Notes under the pieces: generated by a model | Databases searched by the model: none | What the model was told of the DNA's origin: nothing | Seen by the model: the letters and a program-made list of their open reading frames with translations, nothing else | Shown here: positions 27,079 to 36,252 of the stretch, piece after piece | How positions within the stretch are numbered: the first letter of the stretch is position 1 | Layout: the number at the start of each line of letters is the position of its first letter | Position numbers and translations under genes: made by a program | Assembly (NCBI RefSeq): GCF_029688735.1 | Contig: NZ_JARULD010000002.1 | Location: forward strand, 620,001-684,000 | Reading direction: 5' to 3' | Source of the DNA: Qipengyuania flavescens | GTDB lineage: Bacteria > Pseudomonadota > Alphaproteobacteria > Sphingomonadales > Sphingomonadaceae | DNA length: 64,000 nucleotides

Positions 27079-28935
27079 ATGCCTGCCTATCGCTCCCGCA
27101 CCACCACCCATGGCCGCAACATGGCGGGCGCGCGCGGTCTGTGGCGCGCGACGGGGATGAAAGACGGCGATTTCGGCAAGCCGATCATCGCGGTCGTGAA
27201 CAGCTTTACACAATTTGTCCCCGGGCATGTCCACCTAAAGGACCTCGGCCAGTTAGTTGCGCGCGAGATCGAGGCGGCGGACGGTGTCGCCAAGGAATTC
27301 AACACCATCGCGGTGGATGACGGCATCGCCATGGGCCACGATGGCATGCTCTATTCGCTGCCCAGCCGCGACCTGATTGCCGACAGCGTCGAATACATGG
27401 TCAACGCCCATTGCGCGGATGCGATGGTGTGCGTTTCCAATTGCGACAAGATCACGCCAGGCATGCTGATGGCGGCGATGCGGCTCAATATTCCCGCGGT
27501 CTTCGTCAGCGGCGGACCGATGGAGGCGGGCAAGGTCGTGGTGAAGGGCAAGGAAGTCGCGCTCGATCTGGTTGACGCGATGGTCGCCGCTGCGGACGAG
27601 AGCTACACCGACGAGGAAGTGACCGCCATCGAGCAGAACGCCTGCCCGACTTGCGGCAGCTGTTCGGGCATGTTCACCGCCAATTCGATGAACTGCCTGA
27701 CCGAGGCGCTGGGCCTGTCGCTGCCCGGTAACGGTTCGACCCTCGCTACGCACTCCGACCGCCAGAGCCTGTTCGAGCGGGCCGGACGGCTCGTGGTGAC
27801 GCTCGCCAAGCGTTATTACGAAGAGGACGACGACAGCGTCCTGCCGCGCACAATCGCCAGTTTCGAAGCTTTCGAGAATGCGATGAGCCTTGATATTGCC
27901 ATGGGCGGTTCTACCAATACGGTGCTTCACTTGCTGGCTGCCGCGAACGAGGCGGGCGTCGACTTCACTATGGAAGACATCGACCGGTTGAGCCGTAAGG
28001 TCCCATGCCTGTCCAAGGTCGCCCCCGCCAAGAGCGACGTACACATGGAAGACGTCCACCGCGCGGGCGGCATCATGTCGATCCTCGGCGAGCTGGAAAA
28101 GGCCGGCCTGCTTCACACCGCGCTGCCGACAGTGCACAGTCCGACCATGGGCGATGCACTGGACGATTGGGACATCGGGCGCACGCAGAACAACAAGGTG
28201 CGCGAATTCTACTCGGCCGCGCCTGGAGGCGTGCCCACGCAAACCGCCTTCAGCCAGTCGCGCCGCTGGGAAGAACTCGATCTCGACCGCGAGAACGGCG
28301 TCATTCGCAGCGCCGAGCATGCCTTCAGCCAGGATGGCGGGCTAGCCGTACTCTACGGCAACATCGCGCGCGACGGCTGCATCGTGAAGACAGCCGGGGT
28401 GGACGAGAGCATCCTGACCTTCTCCGGCCCTGCCAAGGTTTACGAAAGCCAAGACGATGCCGTGACCGCCATCCTCACCGGCCAGGTGGTAGAAGGCGAT
28501 GTGGTCGTGATCCGCTACGAAGGGCCGCGGGGCGGGCCGGGCATGCAGGAGATGCTCTACCCGACCAGCTATCTCAAATCGAAGGGCCTGGGCGCGGCTT
28601 GTGCGCTGCTCACCGACGGCCGCTTCTCCGGCGGCACCTCGGGCCTGTCGATCGGCCATGTCTCGCCCGAAGCGGCGGAGGGCGGGGCGATCGGGCTAGT
28701 GGAAGAGGGCGATATCATCGCCATCGACATCCCCAATCGCACCATCACGCTGGAAGTCTCCGACGGGGAGCTCGACCGCCGCCGCGCCGCGATGGACGCG
28801 AAGGGCGACGATGCTTGGGCTCCCGCCGCTCCGCGCGAGCGCCGGGTGACCGATGCGCTGAAAGCCTACGCCGCGATGACGACCTCTGCCGCGCGCGGCG
28901 CGATCCGGGACGTTTCGCAGATCAGGCGCCGCTGA
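27079..28935 (+). CDS. ilvD: Dihydroxy-acid dehydratase
   Basis: Iron-sulfur dehydratase of valine, leucine and isoleucine synthesis (618 residues). It converts 2,3-dihydroxy-isovalerate and its methyl homologue to the 2-keto acids. Conserved cysteines appear in [12 protein letters not shown] and [18 protein letters not shown]; the C-terminal domain has [19 protein letters not shown]. The long form (over 600 residues) is the E. coli-like group with an oxygen-sensitive 4Fe-4S cluster. The leader has AGAGAG before ATG; I see no attenuator or T-box in the 91-bp gap. Confidence 0.97.
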   Translation: MPAYRSRTTTHGRNMAGARGLWRATGMKDGDFGKPIIAVVNSFTQFVPGHVHLKDLGQLVAREIEAADGVAKEFNTIAVDDGIAMGHDGMLYSLPSRDLIADSVEYMVNAHCADAMVCVSNCDKITPGMLMAAMRLNIPAVFVSGGPMEAGKVVVKGKEVALDLVDAMVAAADESYTDEEVTAIEQNACPTCGSCSGMFTANSMNCLTEALGLSLPGNGSTLATHSDRQSLFERAGRLVVTLAKRYYEEDDDSVLPRTIASFEAFENAMSLDIAMGGSTNTVLHLLAAANEAGVDFTMEDIDRLSRKVPCLSKVAPAKSDVHMEDVHRAGGIMSILGELEKAGLLHTALPTVHSPTMGDALDDWDIGRTQNNKVREFYSAAPGGVPTQTAFSQSRRWEELDLDRENGVIRSAEHAFSQDGGLAVLYGNIARDGCIVKTAGVDESILTFSGPAKVYESQDDAVTAILTGQVVEGDVVVIRYEGPRGGPGMQEMLYPTSYLKSKGLGAACALLTDGRFSGGTSGLSIGHVSPEAAEGGAIGLVEEGDIIAIDIPNRTITLEVSDGELDRRRAAMDAKGDDAWAPAAPRERRVTDALKAYAAMTTSAARGAIRDVSQIRRR

Positions 28936-28973
28936 GGCTTGCCCCGTGCGGCGCGGCGTGGCAGCCGCTGGGC

Positions 28974-29330
28974 ATGAGATTTCGACCCTCTTCGTATAGC
29001 GTCGCCGCAGCGCTGTTTCTTGCTGCAACCCTCGTGGCCTGCTCGGAGGGGCAGGGCGTGGCCGAGGAAGGCGCCGAGCCGGTGCTTTGCGCGCTCGAGG
29101 GTGAGGGCGAGTGGTCCGACGAGTGCCGCCTCGAAACCGCGCGCGTCGGCGGGGCCAATCTCTTCGTGATCCGCCATCCCGACGGCGGCTTCCGTCGTCT
29201 CGTCGAGCGCGGTGACGGTTTTGCCAGCGTCGACGGTTTCGAGACTGCACGCAGCGAGGTCCGCGAAGGAAGGATTTACGTGACCATCGGCAACGACAGC
29301 TACGATTTTCCGGCGCAGGCGTCGCAATGA
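28974..29330 (+). CDS. Putative lipoprotein, unknown function, 118 aa
   Basis: Small exported protein: a basic start (MRFRPSS), a hydrophobic stretch and the lipobox LVAC at residue ~23, so lipidation is likely. The mature part has two more cysteines (LCALEGEG..DECRLE), which could form a disulfide, and a beta-rich region FVIRHPDGGFRRLVE. No family recognised. Its stop codon overlaps the ATG of the NAD(P)H-hydrate repair gene (ATGA), so expression is coupled although the locations differ. ATG 28974 is 39 bp after ilvD. Confidence 0.72.
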   Translation: MRFRPSSYSVAAALFLAATLVACSEGQGVAEEGAEPVLCALEGEGEWSDECRLETARVGGANLFVIRHPDGGFRRLVERGDGFASVDGFETARSEVREGRIYVTIGNDSYDFPAQASQ

Positions 29331-30712
29331 GCCCGACGGCAGTTCTCAGCGTCGAAGCCATGCGCGCAGCCGAGCAAGCAGCAATGAATGCCGGGACCAG
29401 CGAATGGGAGCTGATGCAGCGGGCCGGCAAAGGCGCGGCCCGGTGGGTGATGCGGATGGCTGCGGGTCGACCGGTCATCGTGCTGTGCGGGCCGGGCAAC
29501 AATGGCGGGGACGGTTACGTCATCGCCGGTTGCCTGCATGCGAGGGGCTACAAGGTGCGCGTCGTCGCTCCCGTGAAGCCGAAAAGCGAAACGGCGCGCA
29601 AGGCACGGGCAGCCTTTAAGGGTGAAGTGGTTGGCTGCGCGGCTCTGACCGATCCGGTCGTTGTCGACTGCCTGTTCGGTTACGGGCTGTCAAGAGATGT
29701 CGGAGGTGACTTTGCGACCCTACTTCAAGAACTCGCCACAAGCGATTGTTTTAGAATTGCTATCGATGTTCCGAGCTCGGTCGAAAGCGACACGGGATCG
29801 GTGCTCGGGCCGCTACCTCAATATGACCTTACGCTCGCACTCGGCGCTTGGAAGCAAGCCCATTTCCTGATGCCCGCGATGGCGTCGATGGGCGCATTGC
29901 GCTGTGTCCCGATCGGCCTCGCGTTGGACGACGCGAGCGACCGACTGGCGACGGCGCCGCGACTGACAGCGCCTGCGGCAGACAGCCACAAGTATCGGCG
30001 CGGGCTGCTGGCAGTTGTTGCAGGATCGATGCCTGGCGCTCCGCTCCTTTCTGCCGAGGCCGCGATGCATGCGGGGGCAGGCTATGTGAAGCTGGTGAGT
30101 GACCACTCGCATCCGGATGCACCGGCGGATATGGTGATCGAGCAGGACCTTGACGCCGTGCTTGAAGATGAGCGGATATCTGCAGTGCTCACCGGGCCCG
30201 GACTTGGCCGCGATGACGAAGCGCGCAAGCGGCTATCGCGGGTCTTGGGAAACCGCCACCCATGTGTTCTCGATGCTGATGCCCTGCATCTCTTGCGCCC
30301 GGATATGCTGAAAGGAATCGACGTCACGAAGCTCTGCCTGACGCCGCATGAGGGCGAGCTAGCGACGCTGTGCGAAAGTTTCGACGTCACGGCGCAAAGC
30401 AAGCTCGACCGCGCAAAGGGATTACACGACGTCACCGGAATGACAGTGCTCGCCAAGGGCCCTGACACCGTGCTCGCTGCCCGCGAAGGCATGCGCTTTT
30501 TCCCGCGCGGATCGAGCTGGCTCTCGGTGGCAGGCAGTGGCGATGTTCTCGCCGGCATAGTGGCGTCACGATTGGCCGTACATTCGGACACGATGCGCGC
30601 CTGCGAGGAAGCGGTCTGGCTTCATCACGAGGCCGCGAGACGGGCCGCCCCGGCCTTCTCGGCCAGCGATCTGGCGTGCGCGCTGAAACCGGCCATGGCG
30701 AGCTTCCTGTGA
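29327..30712 (+). CDS. nnrD: Bifunctional NAD(P)H-hydrate epimerase / ADP-dependent dehydratase
   Basis: Metabolite-repair enzyme that epimerises and dehydrates damaged NADHX/NADPHX (461 residues). The N-terminal YjeF_N epimerase domain has IVLCGPGNNGGDGYVIAGCL. The C-terminal ribokinase-like dehydratase domain has GAGYVKLVSD, LTGPGLGRDD, CLTPHEGELA and the nucleotide-binding AGSGDVLAGIVAS. The two-domain fusion is standard in many bacteria. It is flanked by 4-nt overlaps (ATGA with the lipoprotein before and GTGA with the methyltransferase after), a tightly packed operon. Confidence 0.94.
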   Translation: MSPTAVLSVEAMRAAEQAAMNAGTSEWELMQRAGKGAARWVMRMAAGRPVIVLCGPGNNGGDGYVIAGCLHARGYKVRVVAPVKPKSETARKARAAFKGEVVGCAALTDPVVVDCLFGYGLSRDVGGDFATLLQELATSDCFRIAIDVPSSVESDTGSVLGPLPQYDLTLALGAWKQAHFLMPAMASMGALRCVPIGLALDDASDRLATAPRLTAPAADSHKYRRGLLAVVAGSMPGAPLLSAEAAMHAGAGYVKLVSDHSHPDAPADMVIEQDLDAVLEDERISAVLTGPGLGRDDEARKRLSRVLGNRHPCVLDADALHLLRPDMLKGIDVTKLCLTPHEGELATLCESFDVTAQSKLDRAKGLHDVTGMTVLAKGPDTVLAAREGMRFFPRGSSWLSVAGSGDVLAGIVASRLAVHSDTMRACEEAVWLHHEAARRAAPAFSASDLACALKPAMASFL

Positions 30713-31923
30713 GCGAAGGCGAGCCGATCCAGCGCATTGCCGCCCGCGGCGATGGCGTTACGGCCTCCGGTCGTCATGTAACGGGAGGTGTCCCGGGTGA
30801 CGTCGTGCTGCCCGATGGCACGCTCGACGCAGGGCCGCAACATGTCGAACCGCCGTGCCGTCACTTCGCCGTGGCGCAGGAAGAGGGGTGTGGTGGCTGC
30901 CAGCTCCAGCATGCTGGCGAGGACGCATTGCGCCAGTTCGTCACCGACCGCGTGCTGCATGCGGCGCATGGGCAGAGCATCGAGCCGCAAGACGTGCTGC
31001 CCACGCACCTTTCGCCGCCGGCAACGCGCCGCCGCGCGACGCTCCATGGATTGCGCAAAGGCAAGAGTGCAGTGCTCGGATTTCGCGAAGCGCGCTCGCA
31101 TCGGATCGTCGACCTGCGGGAGTGCCCGGTCCTCCTGCCGGAGCTTGCGGCACTGGTGCCCCCTCTAAGGCAGCTCATAGCCGCCTATGCCGGTCGCCAG
31201 CCGGTCGATGTCGAATTGACGATGGTCGACCAGGGTGTCGACTGCACGATCAAGGGAATCGAGGCCGAGGGCTTGGCAGCTACCGAAGCGCTGCTCGATT
31301 TTGCGCGGGACTACGGTCTGGCCCGACTGTCGCTCGATCGCGGATACGGCGCGGAAACACAGTGGGAGCCGCAACCGGCTTCGGTCACACTCGGCCATGT
31401 TCCGGTCGGTTTTCCGCATGGCAGCTTTCTCCAGCCGACGCAGGACGGAGAAAATGCCTTGGTCGAGGATGCCAAGGCATATTTGCAGGGCGCGAATACC
31501 ATCGCCGATCTGTTCTCAGGGCTCGGCACATTCGCGTTTGCGCTGGCTGGACCCGCCAAGGTGCTGGCCGTGGAGGCCGCCCGCGATGCGCATCTCGCGT
31601 GCAAATCCGCAGCCAATGCGCGGGGCCTTCCCGTCCACGCGATGCATCGCGACCTGTTCCGCAATCCCCTGCAACCCGATGAGGCAAGTCGGTTCGGCGC
31701 GCTCCTGCTCGACCCTCCGCGTGCTGGTGCGCGCGAGCAGATCGCGCAGATCGCGGCCAGCGAAGCCACCCGCATCGCCTATGTCAGCTGCAATCCGGCC
31801 AGCTGGGCCAAGGATGCGCGCACGCTGGTCAATGCGGGTTTCCGGCTCCAAAAATTGCGCCCGGTGGGCCAGTTCCGCTGGTCGACCCATGTCGAGCTGA
31901 CCAGCTACTTCACCCGCGGCTAG
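30709..31923 (+). CDS. Class I SAM-dependent RNA methyltransferase, RlmD/TrmA-like
   Basis: Predicted RNA (uracil-5-)-methyltransferase of 404 residues. The N-terminal cluster motif PPCRHFAVAQEEGCGGCQLQH supplies cysteines for a 4Fe-4S centre as in RlmD/RlmCD. The Rossmann part has FPHGSFLQPTQDG, ADLFSGLGTFAFAL and LLDPPRAGARE. The catalytic Cys is in IAYVSCNPASWAKDA. A GTG start at 30709 overlaps the preceding stop (GTGA); an ORF start at 30676 would be inside nnrD. The TRAM domain looks very short. The target (23S rRNA U747/U1939 or tRNA U54) is undecided. Its TAG stop interlocks with the convergent gene as CTAG. Confidence 0.9.
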   Translation: MSEGEPIQRIAARGDGVTASGRHVTGGVPGDVVLPDGTLDAGPQHVEPPCRHFAVAQEEGCGGCQLQHAGEDALRQFVTDRVLHAAHGQSIEPQDVLPTHLSPPATRRRATLHGLRKGKSAVLGFREARSHRIVDLRECPVLLPELAALVPPLRQLIAAYAGRQPVDVELTMVDQGVDCTIKGIEAEGLAATEALLDFARDYGLARLSLDRGYGAETQWEPQPASVTLGHVPVGFPHGSFLQPTQDGENALVEDAKAYLQGANTIADLFSGLGTFAFALAGPAKVLAVEAARDAHLACKSAANARGLPVHAMHRDLFRNPLQPDEASRFGALLLDPPRAGAREQIAQIAASEATRIAYVSCNPASWAKDARTLVNAGFRLQKLRPVGQFRWSTHVELTSYFTRG

Positions 31924-32696
31924 GCTCTCAGCGCTTCGAGTAATTGCGCCCGGAGCCAGCCATGCGCCGCATCACCCGCATAGGCATGGCCCGCATTCGG
32001 GCAGCGGCGGATGCGCGTATCCGCGCTGTCCCACTGCTCCGCGAAGTGCAGGGCGGTGCGATCGTTTTCGGCGAGCAGGATCGTGACCGGCCCGAGGAAG
32101 ACGGCAAGCCCGTCGCGGGCTTCCTCGGCAAGCGATGAAGCAGCGGGCCGTGGTTGGGCGGCCCGGCCGAGTCCTCGCACCAGCTTTCTCAAGTCGACCT
32201 TACCGGTGAGCAATCGCTTCAATTCGGCAGGATTGGCCAGCTTGCTGGCATAGCGCGACCGGATAGCGGCGGGCGACGGCGTGGTATCGGTCTCGTCGTC
32301 GATCACCCAGGGATTGCTCAGCGCCAGGGCGTCGCATTCCGCGCCGCTTGCCAGCATGAGCGCGGTTGCCGCGTCGCAATTGCCGAAAGCGACCACGCGC
32401 TCCACCTGCGGGGCGAGAGCGCGAAAGGCAAGCAGGGCGGCGGCGATGTCCTTGCGGGATTTGCGATAGCCGCGGTTCTCGCCCTCGCTGTCGCCGACCC
32501 CGCGACGGTCGAAGCGGAAGACCGGAAAGCCTTTCGCCGCGATCTCGCCTGCGAGCCGCGAAGCGCCGGTGAATGCGCCCGCGCGCACCTCGTTTCCGCC
32601 GCTCACCATCAGCAGGCCGGTGGTGCCGGGCGCACTGTCCAGCGTGGCGCCGCAGCGCTTGCCCTGGCATTCGACCATGAGCGGCAGCCTGCTCAT
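31920..32696 (-). CDS. XrtA-system alpha/beta hydrolase 1 (Cys nucleophile)
   Basis: Alpha/beta-hydrolase of 258 residues matching the exosortase A system-associated hydrolase 1 group (TIGR03100 as I recall). The N-terminus is RLPLMVECQGKRCGATLD; FRFDRRGVGDSEGENRGYRK is the usual Asp/oxyanion region. The nucleophile elbow reads AFGNCDAATAL, so Cys replaces the Ser of GxSxG; a His near the C-terminus is in CPNAGHAYAGD. ATG 32696 overlaps the stop of hydrolase 2 (ATGA). The frame is open to 32909 but that overlaps hydrolase 2. Last gene of the minus arm of the XrtA locus; substrate unknown. Confidence 0.85.
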   Translation of the reverse strand: MSRLPLMVECQGKRCGATLDSAPGTTGLLMVSGGNEVRAGAFTGASRLAGEIAAKGFPVFRFDRRGVGDSEGENRGYRKSRKDIAAALLAFRALAPQVERVVAFGNCDAATALMLASGAECDALALSNPWVIDDETDTTPSPAAIRSRYASKLANPAELKRLLTGKVDLRKLVRGLGRAAQPRPAASSLAEEARDGLAVFLGPVTILLAENDRTALHFAEQWDSADTRIRRCPNAGHAYAGDAAHGWLRAQLLEALRA

Positions 32697-33373
32697 GGCA
32701 GCTCCAACCGCTCGACGATGATCGCGGCCAGCGCCTTGGCCTGTGCGGGATCGAAGCCAGGTTCTGCGCGCAACCAGAGGGGGCTTCCGCCGACTTCTTC
32801 CTGCGTTATGGGCAGGTGGTGTGGGGACGAGGTTAATTCGCTGGTGGCCAGCTCGTTCACGAGATCGGGTCCGAACGACCAGCCAGCCAGCGTAACGCCG
32901 TTCTCGCAACCCCTCGCGATCAGCTCATTTGCCGTGACGGTCTCATTCGCCTCGCGAGCAGATATCTGTTCCGCCCTTGCAAGGCGGGAAAGGACGGAGC
33001 TTGGTTTTACAAGCTCGTATGCCCAGCCGGGTAACTCTGCAGGCGCCACCAGACAGCCGCTGCGCGCGCCAAGCACATGGGTAGCCTGCACGTGCGCCGC
33101 CGCGTTTGCAGCGGCATCCCGCCAGCCGGAAAGGCTTTGCTTTGCGTGCGGCGCAAGGCTTTCGTTGCAGCCCGGCAGATCGGGGCAGAAACAATCGACG
33201 CCCGACTGATCGAGAATGCGCATGGTTTCAACGATTTGCCGGCGCATCTTGCTGGCCTCGTCGAACAGCGGCATCAGTACCAGCAGGCGGTGGTCCCGCT
33301 TGCGGTCGAAGCCCAGCAGCATCTCGTCCGCCGTCGCCCCGGAAGGCATCGGGCAGGGCCAGCTGCTATACAC
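32693..33373 (-). CDS. XrtA-system alpha/beta hydrolase 2-like (no Ser nucleophile seen)
   Basis: 226-residue alpha/beta-hydrolase-like protein matching the exosortase A system-associated hydrolase 2 group by position and by RLLVLMPLFDEASKMRR and CFCPDLPGCNESL. The expected elbow is HVLGARSGCLVA, where the nucleophile position is Arg rather than Ser or Cys, so it may be non-catalytic. It is somewhat short for the family. GTG 33373 is chosen because it lies 8 bp after the ACP stop; ATG 33349 is an alternative. The next gene is coupled by ATGA. A regulatory or carrier-binding role with hydrolase 1 is speculation. Confidence 0.75.
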   Translation of the reverse strand: MYSSWPCPMPSGATADEMLLGFDRKRDHRLLVLMPLFDEASKMRRQIVETMRILDQSGVDCFCPDLPGCNESLAPHAKQSLSGWRDAAANAAAHVQATHVLGARSGCLVAPAELPGWAYELVKPSSVLSRLARAEQISAREANETVTANELIARGCENGVTLAGWSFGPDLVNELATSELTSSPHHLPITQEEVGGSPLWLRAEPGFDPAQAKALAAIIVERLELP

Positions 33374-33381
33374 CGTGCCGG

Positions 33382-33684
33382 TCAGCTCTCGACCGTCTTC
33401 GCCTCGGCGAAGGCAAGCAGACCACCATAAGTTTCGAGCATTTCGCCATCGACATCGTCGTCGTCGATCACGATGTCGAGCCGGTCCTCCATCTCGGTGA
33501 AGAGGCCTGCAACCGCCATGGAATCGAGTTCCGGCAAGTGACCGAACAGACCGGTGTCGGCGTCGAAGGCTTCGACCTGGCTCTCGTCCAGCGCGAGCAC
33601 ATCGCGCAGGATGGCGCGCAGGGTCGTGTCGATAACGCTGCGGCTCGGCTCTGTCGGCTCTGCTGTGGCGGTCCCGGCGGTCAT
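33382..33684 (-). CDS. Acyl carrier protein, XrtA-locus type
   Basis: 100-residue acyl carrier protein. The phosphopantetheine attachment Ser55 is in ELDSMAVAGLFTEM (DSM, as in DSL/DSM of ACPs), followed by an unusually acidic loop IVIDDDDVDGEML. A flexible N-terminal extension (MTAGTATAEPTEP) is present. It lies between the GNAT gene (37 bp upstream) and hydrolase 2, facing the acyl-CoA ligase gene. This makes it a probable acyl or aminoacyl carrier for the ligase-decarboxylase module rather than the fatty-acid-synthase ACP. Confidence 0.88.
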   Translation of the reverse strand: MTAGTATAEPTEPSRSVIDTTLRAILRDVLALDESQVEAFDADTGLFGHLPELDSMAVAGLFTEMEDRLDIVIDDDDVDGEMLETYGGLLAFAEAKTVES

Positions 33685-33721
33685 GTAGCTTGCGTATCCC
33701 CTGCGTCGCGAGGCGTTGCCC

Positions 33722-34711
33722 TTAGCGGCGCGAATTGCCGCGTGCAAGGCGGCGCGCCGCGGCCTTGGCGATGCGCTTCCAGCTGCGAGGGTTGCGCCAG
33801 TCGTAACATTCGAGCCGGTAGCGCGGCCGGACCGTCTCCATCCAGTCGCGCTTGTAGTCATCCGAACCGGTGCCGAAGTCGATCAGCTCGACGCCATCGA
33901 TGTCGATCGCATGCTCGAACAGCGCCGCGCTCAGCGTAGTACCGGCGGAGAGTGGTTTCGCCGCCTCGGTATGCGCCAGCTTGTGAATGTAGGCCGTGCT
34001 GTCTTCGACCGTCCAGAATTGTGCCGCGACCGGCACGCCCTCGGCGCGGGCGATGCCGAGGCGGATGCGGCCCGCCTCGCCTTCCATCCGGGCAAAGGCT
34101 TCGAGGATGTCGCCGCGTTCCTCGGTGGGTTTCCAGCTGTTCCTGTAAACGATCCGGTAGTCCGCCCAGGCACGCTCGTCGAAGCGGGTCAGGATTTCGA
34201 CATCGACTTTCTTCGCCTTGCGCTTGAGCGTGGTCCGCATCGGGCCGGGGCGATAGGCCCAGTATTCGGCGAAGCTTCGCCCCTCGACATGCAGCACGTG
34301 GTTTTCGTCGGACTGTTGGCGAAAGACGGCCCAGCCGGCCGTGCGGAAGGCCCGCTCCAGCCGCGATGCACTGTCGTCCTCATCCGGGAGCGGAGCGAGC
34401 GTGATAGCGCAGACGCGGCCGCGCAGATCTTTCGCCATCGTGGTCAGGATCGCGTCGACCAGCTCGTCATCGCGGCCGAGCGGTCTCCATGTAAATGTGA
34501 ACCAGTTGGCGAGGCTTGTGAGGCCATCTCCTGCCGCCATCAGGGGGAAGGCGGCCATGCGATGCTTGCTCCGTCCGACCACGATCACCGGTCTCATTCC
34601 GCCCTGTTCGAGCAAAGCGTACCATTCCGGTCGGTCGAAAGGTCCACGCGCGAACTGGGCAAACTCTTGCAGTTTGCTAACCGTCTCGTGATAGCTGACT
34701 TCGATAGTCAC
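33722..34711 (-). CDS. GNAT/FemAB-like acyltransferase, XrtA locus
   Basis: 329-residue protein of the acetyltransferase-6/FemAB-like group (BioF2-like fold). Conserved stretches are GPFDRPEWYALLEQGG, FAEYWAYRPGPMRTTLKRKA, and in the CoA/acyl-binding half AGTTLSAALFEHAIDIDG with FGTGSDDYKRDWM. GTG 34711 follows GAGGA and removes a spurious N-terminal extension. It transcribes away from the acyl-CoA ligase gene with only 26 bp between the starts. It probably transfers an acyl or aminoacyl group, perhaps taken from the neighbouring ACP, to an exopolysaccharide or lipid; substrate is inference. Confidence 0.82.
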   Translation of the reverse strand: MTIEVSYHETVSKLQEFAQFARGPFDRPEWYALLEQGGMRPVIVVGRSKHRMAAFPLMAAGDGLTSLANWFTFTWRPLGRDDELVDAILTTMAKDLRGRVCAITLAPLPDEDDSASRLERAFRTAGWAVFRQQSDENHVLHVEGRSFAEYWAYRPGPMRTTLKRKAKKVDVEILTRFDERAWADYRIVYRNSWKPTEERGDILEAFARMEGEAGRIRLGIARAEGVPVAAQFWTVEDSTAYIHKLAHTEAAKPLSAGTTLSAALFEHAIDIDGVELIDFGTGSDDYKRDWMETVRPRYRLECYDWRNPRSWKRIAKAAARRLARGNSRR

Positions 34712-34737
34712 CCGTTCGTCCTCGCTCCGGAGCCTCG

Positions 34738-36252
34738 ATGCCTGATCCCACGCCGTACCCGCTCGATCAACTGACCGAGAGAGGCGATGCACAGGCCTCT
34801 GCGCTCGTGCTGCGGGGCCGGACGCTGACCTATGCCGATTTGCGGGAGCGCGTGTCGCTGCTTGCCGGGTGGCTCGCCGGTCGGGCAGAGCCCGGGGCGC
34901 GCGTGGCGAGTTGGGCGGCGAAGGGCGAGCTCACATGCTTGCTCCCGCTCGCGGCGGCGCGGGCAGGGATGGTGCATGTGCCGATCAATCCGCTCCTCAA
35001 ACGCGCGCAGGTCGCCCATATCCTGGGCGACAGCGGCGCTGTACTGCTGATGGGGACGAAATCACGGCTCGCAACGCTCGAAGATGGCGATGTCCCTTCC
35101 GGTTGCGGACTGCTGGAGGAAAGCGCCGTCCTTACCGAGGCGGAAGATGCTGCTGCGACACTCGGCCCATCCCAGCACGATCCCGACGCCCTGTCCGCCA
35201 TTCTCTACACCAGCGGATCGACCGGTGCGCCCAAGGGTGTGATGCTGAGCCATGCCAATCTGTGGCTGGGAGCCGTCTCGGTCGCGCATTATCTCGGAAT
35301 GGCGCCGGACGACGTGACGTTGGCCGTGCTGCCGCTCAGTTTCGATTACGGGCAGAACCAGCTGTTCTCGACCTGGTATGCGGGCGGCAGCGTGGTGCCG
35401 CTCGATTATCTATTTCCACGCGATGTGGCCAAGGCTTGCGGAAAGCATCGGGTGACGACACTGGCTGGCGTTCCGCCGCTCTGGTTGCAACTGACCGAAG
35501 TCGAATGGCCGGCGGATGCGGTATCTACCCTGCGCAGGATCACTAATTCGGGTGGCGCATTGACTTCGCAACTGGTGGAAGACCTGCGATCTATCCTGCC
35601 TAAAACAAAGATATTCCCGATGTACGGCCTGACCGAGGCTTTCCGGTCGACCTATCTCGATCCGGCACTCGTTGCGACGCATCCGACGTCCATGGGGCGG
35701 GCGATCCCCTTCGCCGAAATCCTCGTCATCGACGACACGGGCGAGGTGAGTGCGCCCGGGGAGGAAGGCGAGCTGGTCCATTGCGGGCCGCTGGTCGCGC
35801 AGGGATATTGGCAGGACGAAGAGCGAACGCGGGAGCGCTTCCGGCCGGCGCCCGCCATGTCCGAATATGGCGGCACGGCGGTCTGGTCCGGCGACAGGGT
35901 CAAGCGCGAAGACAATGGATTGCTCTATTTCGTCGGCCGCCGCGATGCGATGATCAAGAGCGCGGGCAACCGGATCAGCCCGCAGGAACTTGAGGACGCA
36001 GCGGGCGCTACCGGTCTTGTCGCCGAAGCGGTGGCTCTTGGTGTGCCTGACGAAAGGCTCGGACAAGCGATCCATCTGGTCGTCCGGGCGCAAGCGGGTG
36101 CGCAGGACGCGCAATCATCGCTAGAGAAGGCGCTCAAGAGGGATTTGCCGAACTTCATGCAACCGCACACTATCGACTGGCGCGAGAAGCTGCCGCTCAA
36201 TCCGAACGGCAAGATCGACCGCGCCGCGCTGGCGCGAGAGGTGGGCGCATGA
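34738..36252 (+). CDS. XrtA-system acyl-CoA ligase (AMP-forming)
   Basis: 504-residue adenylate-forming enzyme matching the exosortase A system-associated ligase (TIGR03098 as I recall). The AMP P-loop is LYTSGSTGAPKGVMLSH; FPMYGLTEAFRSTYLDP takes the place of the usual YGxTE motif, and the C-terminal catalytic Lys is in LPLNPNGKIDRAALARE. It could load the ACP encoded opposite it, as such ligases do in small non-ribosomal systems. It overlaps the decarboxylase gene by 4 nt (ATGA). The adenylated acid is unknown. Confidence 0.9.
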   Translation: MPDPTPYPLDQLTERGDAQASALVLRGRTLTYADLRERVSLLAGWLAGRAEPGARVASWAAKGELTCLLPLAAARAGMVHVPINPLLKRAQVAHILGDSGAVLLMGTKSRLATLEDGDVPSGCGLLEESAVLTEAEDAAATLGPSQHDPDALSAILYTSGSTGAPKGVMLSHANLWLGAVSVAHYLGMAPDDVTLAVLPLSFDYGQNQLFSTWYAGGSVVPLDYLFPRDVAKACGKHRVTTLAGVPPLWLQLTEVEWPADAVSTLRRITNSGGALTSQLVEDLRSILPKTKIFPMYGLTEAFRSTYLDPALVATHPTSMGRAIPFAEILVIDDTGEVSAPGEEGELVHCGPLVAQGYWQDEERTRERFRPAPAMSEYGGTAVWSGDRVKREDNGLLYFVGRRDAMIKSAGNRISPQELEDAAGATGLVAEAVALGVPDERLGQAIHLVVRAQAGAQDAQSSLEKALKRDLPNFMQPHTIDWREKLPLNPNGKIDRAALAREVGA

